A DNA stretch of 64,000 nucleotides from Manduca sexta (Eukaryota; Arthropoda; Insecta; Lepidoptera; Sphingidae): contig NC_051123.1 in the NCBI RefSeq assembly GCF_014839805.1, positions 11,142,727 to 11,206,726 of the forward strand, read 5' to 3'. The notes beneath the pieces are model-generated. The model searched no databases. It saw only the letters and a list, made by a program, of their open reading frames with translations, and was not told the DNA's origin. Positions within the stretch are counted from its first letter, which is position 1. The number at the start of each line of letters is the position of its first letter. This document shows positions 25,801 to 37,644 of the stretch, piece after piece. Position numbers and translations under genes: made by a program.

Positions 25801-28800
25801 TTTATTTAAAATGTCTTTAAGTTTTAATACACTACTACTATTTAGATTAAAATTTATCTTAATTTTTTTTTATAAAAATATATACATGATAATTAGAATA
25901 GTTGTTTTTGTTAGTTTATAACGGAATATAGCAATCAAAATTAGGAATTGTTATCTCGTTTAGGGATTTGAACTTAACAAACAACATTTACACGTAGATT
26001 TACCAACATGGCGTTTGTTTACGCGCGCCGGTGATTTAGTTTCCGCAATCGGACTATAGATAAAGGCGATAAATACGCGTAATTCATTGCGAATACTTTA
26101 CTGAATTAGAAACGTAATTAATTACGCATAGATAAGTTTGTCTATAATTAATCGATTGGCAATATAAACATAGAATAGCGTGCCTACAAGTACGTGCGTT
26201 TGTAAAGCGGCGAAGTACTTGGGGTCGATTTACAAGTTCTATTCTACGTGTGTTTTTTGTTTCGAGTTTTTGACTCGTCTATTGACTGTTTTTAATAAAT
26301 GATGCCAACTCAATGTTCAATCCGATTCCGAAAATGAACCAATCAAAATTACTCATTTGTAAACATGTCAAAATACTTGTTCTGATTAGTCTATTTTTGA
26401 GAGCGATGGGGGTCGTTTTCAAAAATGGTGGCATATGATGGGAGAAGTACGATGCGATGGACTTATTGTGTCTTTGCATATCCGTTCGCGGATAAAGCCC
26501 TGTGCCTGTCTAGATGTAGGGTAGCCAAATGGTTTAGCAAGTATCAGTGTGCATTGTTTTGTGTTTAGTAGGACGATATCGTCAGCGCTATGAGACAACT
26601 AATGTGCCAGTGACGAGCGTAGTGTGGTGTTATGCGCATGCGCAAGTAATAGGGTTTATCCAAGGCCCCTCAAAGTCAAGTGACATTCTTATCTCACACG
26701 TTTAACAGCCAACAAAATCGCGACTATATTTCGGTCATGTCATTACCTAATGATTTAAACGTCGCATTCTCGGAACGCGTGACCGTCCACGGACGTTAGG
26801 GGAAACGTTAGCTCTCGACGCGAAGTGACGTCGGCGCCGTGAATCACCGAGATGATGTCACCGCGGACCGCGAAGAAAGCAGCTCCGTCTTGTGAATGGG
26901 CGTAGCGTAGTAATGCGTCGGCAGATTTGTGAGAAGGGTTTGAGACTGTAACTACTAACTATTGACGTTAGAATTCCAATCATAAATTACGTTGGCGGAA
27001 TTGTATGTCAGTTAATATCACCGTGCGAGAATGTACGGATAAAAAAATCGTGTGGTAAAATGTCAGATGGGGCTGTTTTTCTGCGAGAAGGGTGTTGAGA
27101 ACACAAATTGCATGTAATAGTTTATTTTGTATGATATTATTGATTGGAACGTCTTGACGCAGCATTAAGATAATATCTATTTAGGGTTTGGCATTCAAAA
27201 GATTTCTTAGTTTGTGATATTTCGATATTAGACTTAGCATGCCTCCCATTGCGGCTTATTAGTATGACTACCACGTCAAGGGCGTTTTGTAACCGACAGC
27301 CAAAATAAAAAGTGAAAGCGGCAATAATGGATGAGTCACAGTTCGGGGTCAATTTGGAATACAAATACTCCACGTATTGGCTAATGGCTGTAGCTTATTG
27401 GTTGTCTTGGAGGTGTAGTGGATGACGGTCATGGAACTAGACTACGGGTTCGATTCCTGTATTAAACCATGTGTCAATTGCTATGTAAAGCTATTCGAAG
27501 GATGTTTATTTATGGAAGTAGCTTGTGTAATTAATTACTCGGTTATAAGACATCTCGTTGAGTTGAATTTAGTACAATGCCAAACAGAACATTTTGGCTA
27601 TTGATTTGCTCGTCTGGCATCTTGATATTTGGTCGTATAATTGTAACATTATTTCAGTTTAGTTAGGAGATTTCCTCGGGGGTGTTATTACCGCTTTATG
27701 ATTAAGGATTATCATCAAAATCCGACATAATCTCGTCATTCAAGTTTTGTGTTACAAAAAGGTCTAATTAATTCGGTGTTATAAAAAGACGTCAATCAAA
27801 ATATGTATTTTTCCGAAAGTGAACGCGACACAACATATACGCACTTATATGTATGAATGCAGTCTGCAAATCGTTCTGATGATAATTAGATTCTTCATAA
27901 ATCACTACATAGTATAAAACAAAGTCGCTTTCTCTGTCCTTATGTATGCTTAAATCTTTAAATACGCAACGGATTTTGATGCGGTTTTTTTTTAATAGAT
28001 AGAGTGAATCAAGAGGAAGGTTTATATGTATGATAACATCCATTAAATAGCGGAGAAATATTGCACCCGTGCGAAGCCGGGGCGGGTCGCTAGTTCTATA
28101 TAAAAAAAGCCGACAGGAATCGAAGTATATGGACCCTTTGCCACTATTAATATAATGTCATACAGATGTAGGAAAAACGACTCGCTGCAACGTCTCATTC
28201 GTTTTTCATAAATATCGAGTCCACACTTTGACTTTAAGATTTTCGATATCTGTAAGGAATGATAGCGCGCAGTCATTATCGCGTGCTTATCGGTTATCAA
28301 GTACGGCGTGTAGTGTACGGTCTGAGATACCGCGAGTGACGTTCGCAGATACAGAGGCATAGTTACCGGTGATGGATAAATATGCTGGGTTGGTAAAAAT
28401 AAACTTATTAGTTTTTTTTTTATACAAACGGCAAAATGACCTCACCGCACCTGATGGTAAGTGGAGTGGGGTCCAATAGAATGTCGACTGACGAGAGATG
28501 ATTACCCCTTGAGAGTCGACACAGTTATGCCGGCCTGTTGGAACCGGATATATATAGGCTGATCCTGGATGGCGACACTTATGTGAACCACTATGGCGGG
28601 TTTTAACACCTTGTGTGCGGTGGTCGCTATCCGGGCGAATATAAAATATATCCTACCACCAACTACATAGAGTTTATTTTTTTTATGAAAAGACAGGAAG
28701 CTGAAAAAATTTATACTGCGATTATAATCGTATTAGCAGTTTCCTACAGTAACTTGGCATTGTCGACTGTTTAAAAGAATGTTGATACATTTCTTCGCTT

Positions 28801-30248
28801 TCTACGAATCACTGATTCTTAGTACAAGATTATTAACTTACCCAAATTCTAAAATAGAAATCGTCACCTACGTAGAAATGATTACTCAGTAATATTTGCA
28901 GCTAATATTTATTTTGCGACCGCGCGGCGTAGGCAGAAAAGTATGTGGTTACGTGTCCTGAATGAAGTTTATTGTTGTACGTGAATCACTGTCGCTCTGT
29001 AGTCGCGCGGTGAGTGCCGCGCCGTGCCAAGTTCCCGCTGACCCGAGCACGGTCAATGGAAATATTTATTTTGTCACGTTGACACCACTGACGCTTGTTT
29101 TGTTGTTTACTTTCTGTTTCTATTGATTAATCATTGGAAAATTGTTTATGTATCATATACGCCGTAAAACGGGGCCCCGTGAGAACTAAAGAATATATCG
29201 CAAAGCGCCACTGCGCGGGGGATGATCTGGTGATGTCAATGGGTCGTACTAGAGATCCTTCTAAATCGTCTTTGTGCGTTGAATTTGGTCACCGTAGAGT
29301 TTTTAGTCTGTAGGTCGGTGTAGGACAATCTGTTAGGGTCCGTGAGTCCAATATATATCCTTCCCTCCGGGGAAGCCCTTAAATAGCCCGCGGGCTAGGT
29401 TCATCAGTATTTTTTCCTCAAGAAAGGTCACACAACTACTAACAACATACGGCATAATTACCTACTTTCTAATGTAGGTCTATTTTGCACAGTTCGGGGA
29501 AAATGGGCGTCACCCGACCACCGCCCCTCGCTACTCGGAATCAATTTGCTTATCAAACTCACCGGGGTTATAAAGTGCGCACTAACTACTGAGCTCGCCT
29601 CGCGTTCTCATTACCCACATTAGTCTAGGCATTTGAGAGGTTTTTCATGTTTCCAAAATTAGTGCTAAGTAATGTAATTACTAGATTTATGTTTGATATG
29701 TTAGGTTGACTAGCGTAGGATAGGTATTAGGTAATAATGTACTTCGTAATTACAAGGTCTGGAAGGGGTGCTATTTGTGTTTTCGGGACGCGTAGTGCTC
29801 ACCACAACCTTAACCATTCATTCTAACATGGATCTTGTGAATTGAAATGGGCAATATGCCGACTTTCCTACTTAACTGTAACGGAGAATTGATAATGAGG
29901 AAATGAGTTGCAATGTGTACAATTCTGTGGACACTTGCGTGGTGGATCACACTTGACATAACACTTCGTTTGGTCATGCGATAATGTCGTGTTTGCGCTT
30001 TGCAGGTATTCTACTACGAAATCCTGAACAGCCCGGACCGTGCATGCCGGCTCGCCAAGGCGGCGTTCGACGACGCGATCGCGGAGCTGGACACGCTGTC
30101 GGAGGAGAGCTACAAGGACTCGACGCTGATCATGCAGCTGCTGCGGGACAACCTCACGCTGTGGACGTCGGACATGCAGGGCGACGGCGAGGGCGAGGCC
30201 GAGCACAAGGAGCCGGCGCAGGAGCACGACGACCAGGACGTGTCGTAA
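7746..30248 (+). CDS. 14-3-3epsilon: 14-3-3 protein epsilon (complete, 5 exons)
   Basis: Exons 7746-7809, 11304-11467, 24380-24535, 24972-25130 and 30006-30248 join in phase to 262 codons (261 aa plus stop). The start [20 protein letters not shown] is the epsilon N terminus. The loop [20 protein letters not shown], with its insertion relative to zeta, is also epsilon-type. The amphipathic groove residues are present: [14 protein letters not shown] (Lys, Arg), [16 protein letters not shown] (Arg-Tyr) and the LNFSVFYYEI...LWTSD block. The acidic tail ends DDQDVS as in insect epsilon. 14-3-3 proteins dimerise and bind phospho-Ser/Thr motifs in clients such as Raf and Cdc25. The coding sequence is tiny against 21.7 kb of intron. 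No alternative internal exon was recognised. Confidence 0.98.
7810..11303 (+). other. 14-3-3 epsilon intron 1
   Basis: 3.5 kb, AT-rich. I see no conserved exon, RNA gene or clear transposon. Local ORFs have no protein-like character. Confidence 0.7.
11304..11467 (+). CDS. 14-3-3epsilon: 14-3-3 epsilon exon 2
   Basis: Encodes [20 protein letters not shown] through [14 protein letters not shown] to EQKEETK. It includes the basic groove residues. Donor AAA|GTGAGT, phase 0; a SINE begins about 13 bp further on. Confidence 0.98.
11481..11702 (+). mobile_element. SINE with tRNA-like head (Bm1-type)
   Basis: The head has a B-box-like aagttcgagtcccgggtcg. The body has ttggcgataggctcg, tattacatcatgag and ctctgcatagccctc, the sentence-like pattern shared with copies at 19972 and 50605. 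It begins about 13 bp after the exon 2 splice donor. Confidence 0.7.
12775..12855 (+). mobile_element. SINE tail fragment
   Basis: Only the 3' phrase is recognisable: gcctgcttaccctttcgggt followed by atgaaagcgtgaac, matching the tail of the copy at 50605. Confidence 0.45.
16190..16295 (-). mobile_element. SINE tail fragment, reverse orientation
   Basis: Reverse-complement tail (atcccaggggtaggcagatg, then gcaattagtgcaacc) of the same SINE family as 50605. No head region is visible. Confidence 0.4.
19972..20215 (+). mobile_element. SINE, near full length (Bm1-type)
   Basis: B-box-like gagttcgaatcccaggtcgg near 20014, then ccccctatcacatcatggga and taccccttcagggataaacg near the 3' end. This is the best-preserved Bm1-like copy in the window. 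Confidence 0.75.
23208..23234. repeat. Inverted repeat, 12-bp arms, 3-nt loop
   Basis: actgtgaggtga and tcacctcacagt are perfect complements around tgg. Within 14-3-3 epsilon intron 2; function unknown. Confidence 0.5.
24380..24535 (+). CDS. 14-3-3epsilon: 14-3-3 epsilon exon 3
   Basis: Reads [20 protein letters not shown] through [14 protein letters not shown] to [10 protein letters not shown]. 52 codons, phase 0 at both ends. Confidence 0.98.
24536..24971 (+). other. 14-3-3 epsilon intron 3
   Basis: 436 bp of AT-rich intron with a GTGAGC donor and a ggttccag acceptor. I see nothing else in it. Confidence 0.8.
24972..25130 (+). CDS. 14-3-3epsilon: 14-3-3 epsilon exon 4
   Basis: Reads [20 protein letters not shown] through [10 protein letters not shown] to [14 protein letters not shown]. 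It contains the Arg-Tyr phosphate-binding pair. 53 codons, phase 0 at both ends. Confidence 0.98.
26290..26432 (-). mobile_element. Palindromic MITE copy (ATAAACGATC family)
   Basis: Shares caatccgattccgaaaatga and acca-atca followed by a diverged tail with the reverse complement of the copy at 53450-53617. No coding capacity. Confidence 0.55.
27405..27470 (+). mobile_element. tRNA-like SINE head, truncated
   Basis: ggaggtgtagtggatgacgg followed by gactacgggttcgattcctg resembles tRNA A- and B-boxes. The body of the SINE is missing. It does not fold into a convincing complete tRNA. Confidence 0.4.
28058..28112 (-). mobile_element. RTE-like element end, reverse orientation
   Basis: Reverse complement reads tatatagaactagcgacccg then ccccggcttcgcacgggtgc, the usual 5' phrase of this abundant element. 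Only the end is visible. Confidence 0.45.
28424..28675 (+). mobile_element. Dispersed repeat family B, fullest forward copy
   Basis: Contains acctcaccgcacctgatggt, gagtggggtccaatagaatg, cgactgacgagagatg and atgccggcctgttgg, ending near aatatatcctaccacca. Copies or fragments recur at 33500, 55205 and, reversed, at 59435. It has no ORF; the class is not certain. Confidence 0.55.
30006..30248 (+). CDS. 14-3-3epsilon: 14-3-3 epsilon exon 5 (stop codon)
   Basis: Reads [20 protein letters not shown] through [14 protein letters not shown] to a Glu/Asp-rich tail ending DDQDVS and TAA at 30246-30248. The tail ([20 protein letters not shown]) is the variable part of the family. Confidence 0.98.
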
Positions 30249-31560
30249 TGGCGCCGCGGCCACGCGTTACTATAGTACCACGTAAGACCCAGCCCCGACC
30301 GACCCGGCCTCGGTCTGTACTCCAACACAAACCACACTGTAATCATTAACCACTATTTATATATTCATAAATATCTATGTAACACGTACCAGTACGCGAG
30401 TACACACACTCAAATAAATAATAAAACAAACAAATAAATAAACCAATGAAATTGTCAGTCGAATGTGTTATCGTGCGACGTACCACGTACATGAGAAACG
30501 TTTTGTTTATGTATGTGTCAAATTATATACGAGTAATATAATATACACAGTATGGAATATCTAGTTCTTTTGATATATTTGTTTTCAGTTGGTGAAATAA
30601 TGTTTAAGATGATAAAGTACTTTGGTATTTGCATTTGAACTGTATGTTGTTTGTTGTATTCCCCTACGGTAACTCGATGGATCTCTTGGTGTCTGCGCGT
30701 GTCGGACTCTGTTACAAGCTCTACACACGCTGTATCTGTCGCCAGCCGCTCCGACTCCTCCGACAGCTACTCTAAGGTGGGAATTGTAAATTTTCTAAGT
30801 ATTTTATACAGTGTGTACAATGAATGTCCCGTACCTGTGCCGACGTCTGCACAAATAGTCGTTTTATACAAGGACGTTTAATCTCGTGGCTAAGTTGTTG
30901 TTTTGAGACTGTTGCTAGTTGGTATTAGTCGGTTCCCCGCCCTTGGCCCTCGCCGCATTTGTATACATTTGAATTATATTTTGAATTGTGTAACATTATT
31001 AGGGTGGTGTAGGTAGCGGCTCGCAAGTCGCAAGTCGCAGTACGTAGGTGAACGCCCGCCTCTCATAGATTAAAGACATTGTCGTTGTTCCCGCTTTGTT
31101 CGTATCGCAACATTGGAGTATTCACATCTGAATTGCTTTAATTACTTACGATTATTGTGATAGAGATTTTGTATATTTTAATTTATTTTTTGTAATTTCG
31201 CAAGTTGTCTAAAGTGAACTGTTGTAGCGCTATCTCTTACGGCTCCGAGCGGTTGTCCGGTAGTTGTCAAGTTGTGCTAGGTTAAGGTGATGCACTTGCG
31301 TATGTATTTATTGTCGAACACATTCCACCTCCCGCGTCAGTGCAGGCAGCGCAGCGGAGCAAGTGCGTGCCCTAGTAAGATATTAGCGTTATTTTATTTG
31401 AATTTGTAATATTGCATATATTTTGTTAATTTATCCACAAAAATACTGATGCAATTAGCCTTAGTGTTATGCAATATTGATTTATGTCCTACCAACTACA
31501 TGGAAATTTATTGTAAATGACAGTGTAAATCTAATAATAAAAATTCAAAAGTCCGTATTT
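30249..31560 (+). other. 14-3-3 epsilon 3' UTR region
   Basis: Non-coding sequence after the stop, with several candidate poly(A) signals: AATAAA at 30413-30418 with further copies within 30 bp, and AATAAAA near 31535. Which is used cannot be told from sequence alone. Confidence 0.6.
30413..30418 (+). promoter_or_regulatory. Candidate poly(A) signal of 14-3-3 epsilon
   Basis: AATAAA in a run of overlapping AATAAA-like motifs 165 bp after the stop codon. Confidence 0.45.
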
Positions 31561-32748
31561 TTGTTTTATTGTGTCCCACGTGGCATTCAGTTGGCAACAT
31601 TGTTCTTGGAAATGTCTCAATTTTCTAAAATCTATGATAATAAAATTAATATCTACCTTAATGTTTTGTTATTATTTACCTCTGTCCGACGAAACTACCG
31701 ACTATTGCAAAATGTCTCGACAGCACTGTCATCACATTACTGTTCAACCGAGAGATTCACAAAGGCTCGTGTACGCGCCGACACCGACTTGTGTTACTAT
31801 GTAGACTGAATAGCAAGTGTGCTGTCGCCATGATTTTGTCATTTCACTGTATATTGTTAGAAATATATTGCTACCCACGAACATCGCATTTGTAGAATGA
31901 TAACTAAAAAATAGTTATGTTTGCATACCATGCGCACAGGCGAAATACGAGGGGAAACAGGTTATGGAGTCAGCTTATTTTCTTAGTTATGAAATATGTC
32001 TAAATTAATCTACTACAAAAGAGAATCATTCTCCTCCTACTTTATTTTAAGGTGTTAAACAATATTTTAATATTGTAGTACCTCTGTGATATTATATTGA
32101 ACACAAGATAAAAAAAATAATAATTGAGCAGTATCCCTTACCATCATCGAAGTTCAAGATCAAAAAAAGGTATTTAAATATGGTAATCTGAAGCTTATTT
32201 GAACCTAACACAAATCATTAAACCCAATTTGATATTGAGGATATTACCTTTGCATATTCGAAGTGGTCATATGGTAATTAAATAAAATAGGTCTATTCCG
32301 AACCTCTTCGAAAACAAAATAAAAAATAATCATTTTAAATGGAGTATAGGGTGCCGTATAAACGAGCTGATAAGTTGTTCAGTTGTGTTCTTGCTAATTT
32401 CAATTAATATAGGTTTTAAATATTGAACCAATTATTAAGCGTTAATAAACTGAGTTTAAAAGAATACGATGGTAGCTTGCAAATGCCCTAATTATGTATG
32501 TTTAAAAGAAACTGGGAAACAATTGCAATATCACTATTGATTTAAGTTGGCCATAGACAATGAAGAACTAGCATAGATATCACGCTTGCATTCTTGCTTC
32601 AACACAATTCTTATAAAGTTTATCGAATACTAATCGTGCTTCATGAAATAAATAATTTTCAAACCAGCCAACTTGTCTAAGGAAGAGTCAGACGATAGTA
32701 TTAAAATCTTTTAACTTTAACATTTCTAAGCATTACTAAAGAAATGAA

Positions 32749-32802
32749 TGCAGTTTTAATAAAATTTGCATGGCTCACCATGCAAATTTTATTAAAACTG
32801 CA
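32749..32802. repeat. Perfect 25-bp inverted repeat with 4-nt loop
   Basis: The left arm 32749-32773 and right arm 32778-32802 are exact reverse complements around ctca. It reads tgcagttttaataaaatttg into catgg at the left arm. Transcripts from either strand would form a perfect hairpin. Confidence 0.85.
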
Positions 32803-33499
32803 GGCGTGAGATCGAATTTTAGGCTCTATAGAGCCCTCTGAATGGGAGGCGCTAGCAGGGCGACGTATCGAATGGAGACGCCTCATACAACTACAGGTGG
32901 ACGCCTTCGAAACAGCGTCGTAAGGAAATTGATAAGAAGCGTGATCAGCTAACGATCCGTCCATCGGTGTCCATTAATTATAATTACGTCGGCGGATTAT
33001 TGACGTGCCCAAATTACGCTCGTACTTTCGTTAATAAAATTGGCTATACAAGTCACGTAAGAGCACATCGAAGTGCAGAAGCGCGACTAGAGGATGCCCA
33101 GTCATAGCTCAAGTTAAATATACCTGTCCAGTTTCTACAGTCGCCGTGGCCGAAATCATCATACAATATACGAAATTTTCTTTCTAGCAATATACGAAAT
33201 AAATAATAAAGGAATTACTAGAATATAAGTAATAAAGCATTATAGCTGGTACTTTTTCTAATGTCACCAATTTGAGATGGCATACAAAATGCTGAATACT
33301 CTACACCGTATATTAGTTTCTGGCGTGCTTGGCCCCAGAATGTTCTTGAATCTCATTTATCCCCGAAAGACAAATTGGATTTACCATAATATAGTACTAC
33401 CAATAAACATATTCTCGTAGTTCGTATTTACCAGTATCATTATTTTTGTACTAGCTGCACGCAAGTGCCATGGGCTTTACAATTTACCCTAGGCTAAGA

Positions 33500-33608
33500 T
33501 TTTTTTTTAGATATAGGGTCTCCAACACACTTGTAAGTACGTCCAGAGAACAGCGACTGACGAGAGATGGTAATCCTTCGCTAGTTAGCACATTTGTGCC
33601 GGCCTAGT
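33500..33608 (+). mobile_element. Dispersed repeat family B fragment
   Basis: Shares cgactgacgagagatggtaa and tgtgccggcctagt with the copy at 28424; truncated on both sides. Confidence 0.45.
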
Positions 33609-35864
33609 CAAAACAAAACTTTTGGGATAAAAGAAACACATAAATGGATACAAAAATTCTTTATTGCACAGGGATATTAAAATACTTAATAACAATTTGA
33701 TTAAACACGACGCGATCGTGATCCGGATGGCATGCGACTGACAAGCGACTCGGTACATTGCATGTACTAAGCGGGTAGTCCGCGCCCCTACGTGGCAAAA
33801 GACTAGAAAACTTATAAAAGTTGCTCTTATTGAAAAATATTGCATGATAACTAGACACTTAGTTTTACAAAAAAATCGATGTATCACGCGCTGCATAGTT
33901 TCTAGTCTTTCGGCTTAAAAACGGGCGCGGAACTGTAATACAAAAATTACATTTTTTGACAAAAATAACTAAAGCCTCGTTTACACAAGCAGTTTCTCGC
34001 AAGAGAGAATACAACAAAAAAAAAACAGTTTTCGAGGCATTTGGCATTATGCAATTCATATTATAAAATGTAATCCAAATAAGTTGATTTATCTATCTGC
34101 AACAAGAAACTTCTATTCTCGTTTCTGTACGAGAAACTCGTGTAAACGAGACTTAACGAGGTTTCACCGAAACATGACTTTGGTATATAATGACAAAGGG
34201 GGAAACATTTCGATGGCACGTGACCGTGAGATACAATATACAATGCCGTAACATACGTGTTCCCTGCTCGAGCGCGAGCGCGCGAGACTCGGCCGCACCA
34301 TCCATCCTTATACTGTTGGAAATCTCGCACTGAATAATCACAAAAGAATTTCCATAGGAATTCAACATTTTGAACCATGGATAATGGATTCGACATGTGA
34401 AGACTACCAACCCGTATTAAACTGTATGGGAAGGCTGGCCCTCCCCAATAAAAACTAGCGTCCAGAAGTGAACACTATATAATTACGAACTTGATTATAA
34501 TTAATATTCAATTGGTATTGTTTTATGTTTATTTTCCATATTTGTTTCTATTGCTGTATTTAATTTTTGTATAACAATGGATAGAGCGGCTGTAAAAATA
34601 ATATCAATATATAAAACAATTTACACTAATACTTATCAAATCACTAATAAGCAACGCTACGTGCCCTAGGCCGCGTACAAAATAACATGAGCCCACGCCG
34701 CGGACTCCGCACAATCACTGTTCAAACTTCAAAACAATACAATAATTTATAATTAAAAAATAAACTTATCTGTTTTATATTAATATTTATAATTATAATT
34801 CTAAATATGTCTTCGCTAAAAGCATATATTATGTGAATACATTTTGTATTACGCACCGACTATAATTGCCCGAGGCTCGGTGACTAATATTAATTGATAA
34901 TTTAAAAACATAAATAATTTTAAATAAGTAGCGACAATTCAATTCTGAATGAAGAACTTTATGTTTTCAATAACTATGCACATGTTTGCAACTAACTGGG
35001 CTCCTCGAAAATCATTATTACTATCCGAAACAGGAATACACACAGAGGCTAATATTAAGCAGAAGACTAAGTAAACATAGTATGCGACTCAAACCTAAGT
35101 CCCAGCTTTTAATAATATTTTCCAAGTACTTATAGCGACATATTGAATCAAGCGCATTGTCGAGGCGCCAACTTAGTTGCCACTCGTTTTGTTAAGTAGT
35201 TCCATCCGCTGCGTAATACGAAACGCATCTATCTATGATTAAATTATATAAAATATGAGTAAATATAGCACATCACAATGTTTATAATTCACATCAGTCT
35301 CCGATAGACGCCAAGTGGCGTTCCGTCGCACCATACATACTGGAACTAAACATTCACGACTACTGATAGCGGCCCGACACAAAACTATTAGGGGGTGAAT
35401 ACTACTTAGAGGATGAAAATAATTTAGATAGAATTTTTTACTTCATCGGCATTTAAATTGTTTAGTTCAACTGTAATCGTATGAATATCTTCTGTTCTTT
35501 ATAATAATTAAGATTTAGATTACAGTTGTGAAAATTCTACCTAAATTTAGTTTGACCCCTAAGTTCTATTCGACCTCTTATACGAATAGTTTTGGAACCA
35601 TAAGTTCGGCCGTTGACAACTGTCGACTTTACATTATGACCTTCGTGTCGACTCCGCTATCCATTATCTATGGCGCTTATGTAGTTAACATAACTTCTAA
35701 CCACTTATATTTCAACCAATGAAAGATTTCTAACGAAAAAGAAGAGAAAAAAACCTGAATTGGGCACCATACTTTTTTCCTCACTAGCACAACAAAGTGT
35801 CAGATAATAAAATGAAGTGCACGGGAAGTGGATATTTACTGGCCTACAAACGATATATATATTC

Positions 35865-36015
35865 ACGCGTTTTCCCGAAGGGGTAGGCAGAAACTGCACT
35901 CACGCTGTGCTTATTCTTTGCGAAACGACATATTCGGTACAACACATGATTTCTAGGCAAGTTCTGGGATTGAACCTAGCACCTCGCGGGTTCCACAGTC
36001 TGCCACTAGACTTGA
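35865..36015 (-). mobile_element. SINE, reverse orientation
   Basis: Reverse-strand SINE: cccgaaggggtaggcagaaa at the tail end, and attgaacctagcacctcgcg at the tRNA-like head end. Confidence 0.5.
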
Positions 36016-36289
36016 CTAGAGCTCAGATACCGTGAACACGAGCATACAAACTGCGCCGTACACTTTAGCAAGTTTTATTAATTTTAAAAGCGGGCAGAAT
36101 GTATAATTTGATTTTTCTTACCTACATCATTTCTATAAGTGAAAATATAACATTTAAATATGAAAAAAAAAACATCCTGAAAAAATTGAAACAATAAATT
36201 TTGAAATATTAATTATTATTTTTATTATATTATTTGATAATTATTATAATTGTTTATCGGTAAGAAAATACGAAATATATTATGTTTTG

Positions 36290-36556
36290 TCTCCGCGCAA
36301 GGAATGCTTTAACACGCGCGAGTGCTTTAATACGTGGATTAATTGTAAGCTCACACCAGTGCTCTTCAAGGGGTTGGCAGATACATTTGCCACCCACTAT
36401 ACACCTAGTAAACCATATTGTATGGGCTAAATGCCATATTGGGCATAAAATGCTAGGCAACATGTTTTTCATTTTGAAAAACTTTCATTTACAGTTCCTG
36501 TTTTTTCCGGGAATTCCCCGGATTCACAGCCTAAGTACGCTGCCACTACACAGATG
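36290..36556 (-). mobile_element. Diverged SINE, reverse orientation
   Basis: ttcaaggggttggcagatac (tail) and ggaattccccggattcacag (head) are in the same order and orientation as the copy at 35865, but more diverged. Confidence 0.4.
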
Positions 36557-36877
36557 ATGCGATGTACTTATAGTCAAGGTAAATCAAATGCTCATTGTTT
36601 TTTATTACGGTGCTTCCTTACAACTCAGATTTTATGAAAATTAAAAATAAAAACACGCATAACATAAATAATAAATTTAAATAAAATTTACTAAGATTTT
36701 CTTCAAAATTATGTGAAATCCTTTGAAACCTATTTTCTTTGTAATAATAATGAAACGAATGAAAATAATAGCTTAAAGTCAACTGCACTCCTAAACAAAT
36801 ACCGATTGAGTTGAGAGCTCGACTTTAATAACAAAATAACTTAAGGGGACTACACCATCGTGTGGACGATATTGGCC

Positions 36878-36883
36878 TTTATT
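36878..36883 (-). promoter_or_regulatory. Candidate poly(A) signal of USP32
   Basis: TTTATT on the plus strand is AATAAA on the gene strand, about 460 bp after the USP32 stop codon. The 3' end is not otherwise defined. Confidence 0.4.
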
Positions 36884-37344
36884 GTCCCCTCAACATAAGC
36901 AAAGGTTGAACAGACGTGAGTGAACTAAGGAATGTTCTTTGTCGACGCTAACATGGTCCGTCGAATACGTATCGATACTTTAACATTAATACTATGATAT
37001 ACGGTTTGAGTCTTCGTCCAGTGCTTTAGCATATTGCCATGTGATTTCAATGTGACGGACAAAAGTGGCCATATTGACAAACACTAGCTGTCATTTTATA
37101 TTTTTCCAAATGGATGTTTGGTAATTAGCTGCCCGTAAAATTAGGCCGAATACAATAGAACGTATTTTGTTGGTGTACGGTAACGCACAAAAATATTTAC
37201 AATGAGGTCGGCCATTTTGTCCGGCACATTAAACGTACAAAAATTACACATCAAATACACGCCAATCTCACTATTTGGTACATATAAATTTGAAATTTTG
37301 AGCGACCGATGCGGGCGTGCCCGCGTATCGTGCGTGAGCGCAGC

Positions 37345-37644
37345 CTACGCGATCACGCACATTTTCTTGAGGTCCGTGTCGTCGGGGTCGAGCAGGTCGA
37401 GGTCCCCGACCTTGGGGTCCGCTTGGCTGACGTCGGGCAGATACCGCTCGTAGTCGAGTCCCTGCCGCTCATAGAACAGCAGGTAGGCGGAGGCGGGGTC
37501 GATGGGGGGCACGGGCGCCGGGTGGGGGGGCCGGGCGGCGGGCGACAGCGAGCGCACCATGGAGTCGTTGTAGCACAGCCACGTGCCCGACGGGTTGCGC
37601 GCGTACGTCACGTAGTGACCGCCGCTCATCTGCCCGGAGTGGGA
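37345..37644 (-). CDS. USP32: USP32 last exon: His/Asp box and CAAX
   Basis: Reads SHSGQMSGGHYVTYARNPSG (catalytic His), TWLCYNDS (Asp/Asn position), ASAYLLFYERQGLDYERYLP, an acidic segment and KKMCVIA before TAG at 37345-37347. CVIA fits C-aliphatic-aliphatic-X with a terminal Ala, which usually favours farnesylation. Confidence 0.96.
   Translation of the reverse strand, partial: SHSGQMSGGHYVTYARNPSGTWLCYNDSMVRSLSPAARPPHPAPVPPIDPASAYLLFYERQGLDYERYLPDVSQADPKVGDLDLLDPDDTDLKKMCVIA

Larger units (their letters stand above)
25131..30005 (+). other. 14-3-3 epsilon intron 4 (4.9 kb)
   Basis: Holds a MITE copy near 26290, a tRNA-like SINE head at 27405, an RTE-like 3' end near 28058 (minus) and a dispersed element at 28424. 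No alternative exon was found. Confidence 0.7.
31561..36877. other. Gene-free interval between 14-3-3 epsilon and USP32
   Basis: No exon with splice sites or protein-like content is visible. It holds a perfect hairpin at 32749, a family-B fragment at 33500 and two reversed SINE copies at 35870 and 36290. The two genes converge on this interval (tail to tail). Confidence 0.65.

Noticed and set aside
29868..30263. 131-aa minus ORF and 121-aa plus frame over 14-3-3 epsilon exon 5
   Set aside because: Shadows of the real GC-rich exon in other frames.
32701..32964. 87-aa minus ORF beside the perfect hairpin
   Set aside because: No known domain; the frame crosses the hairpin and has no promoter or splice context.
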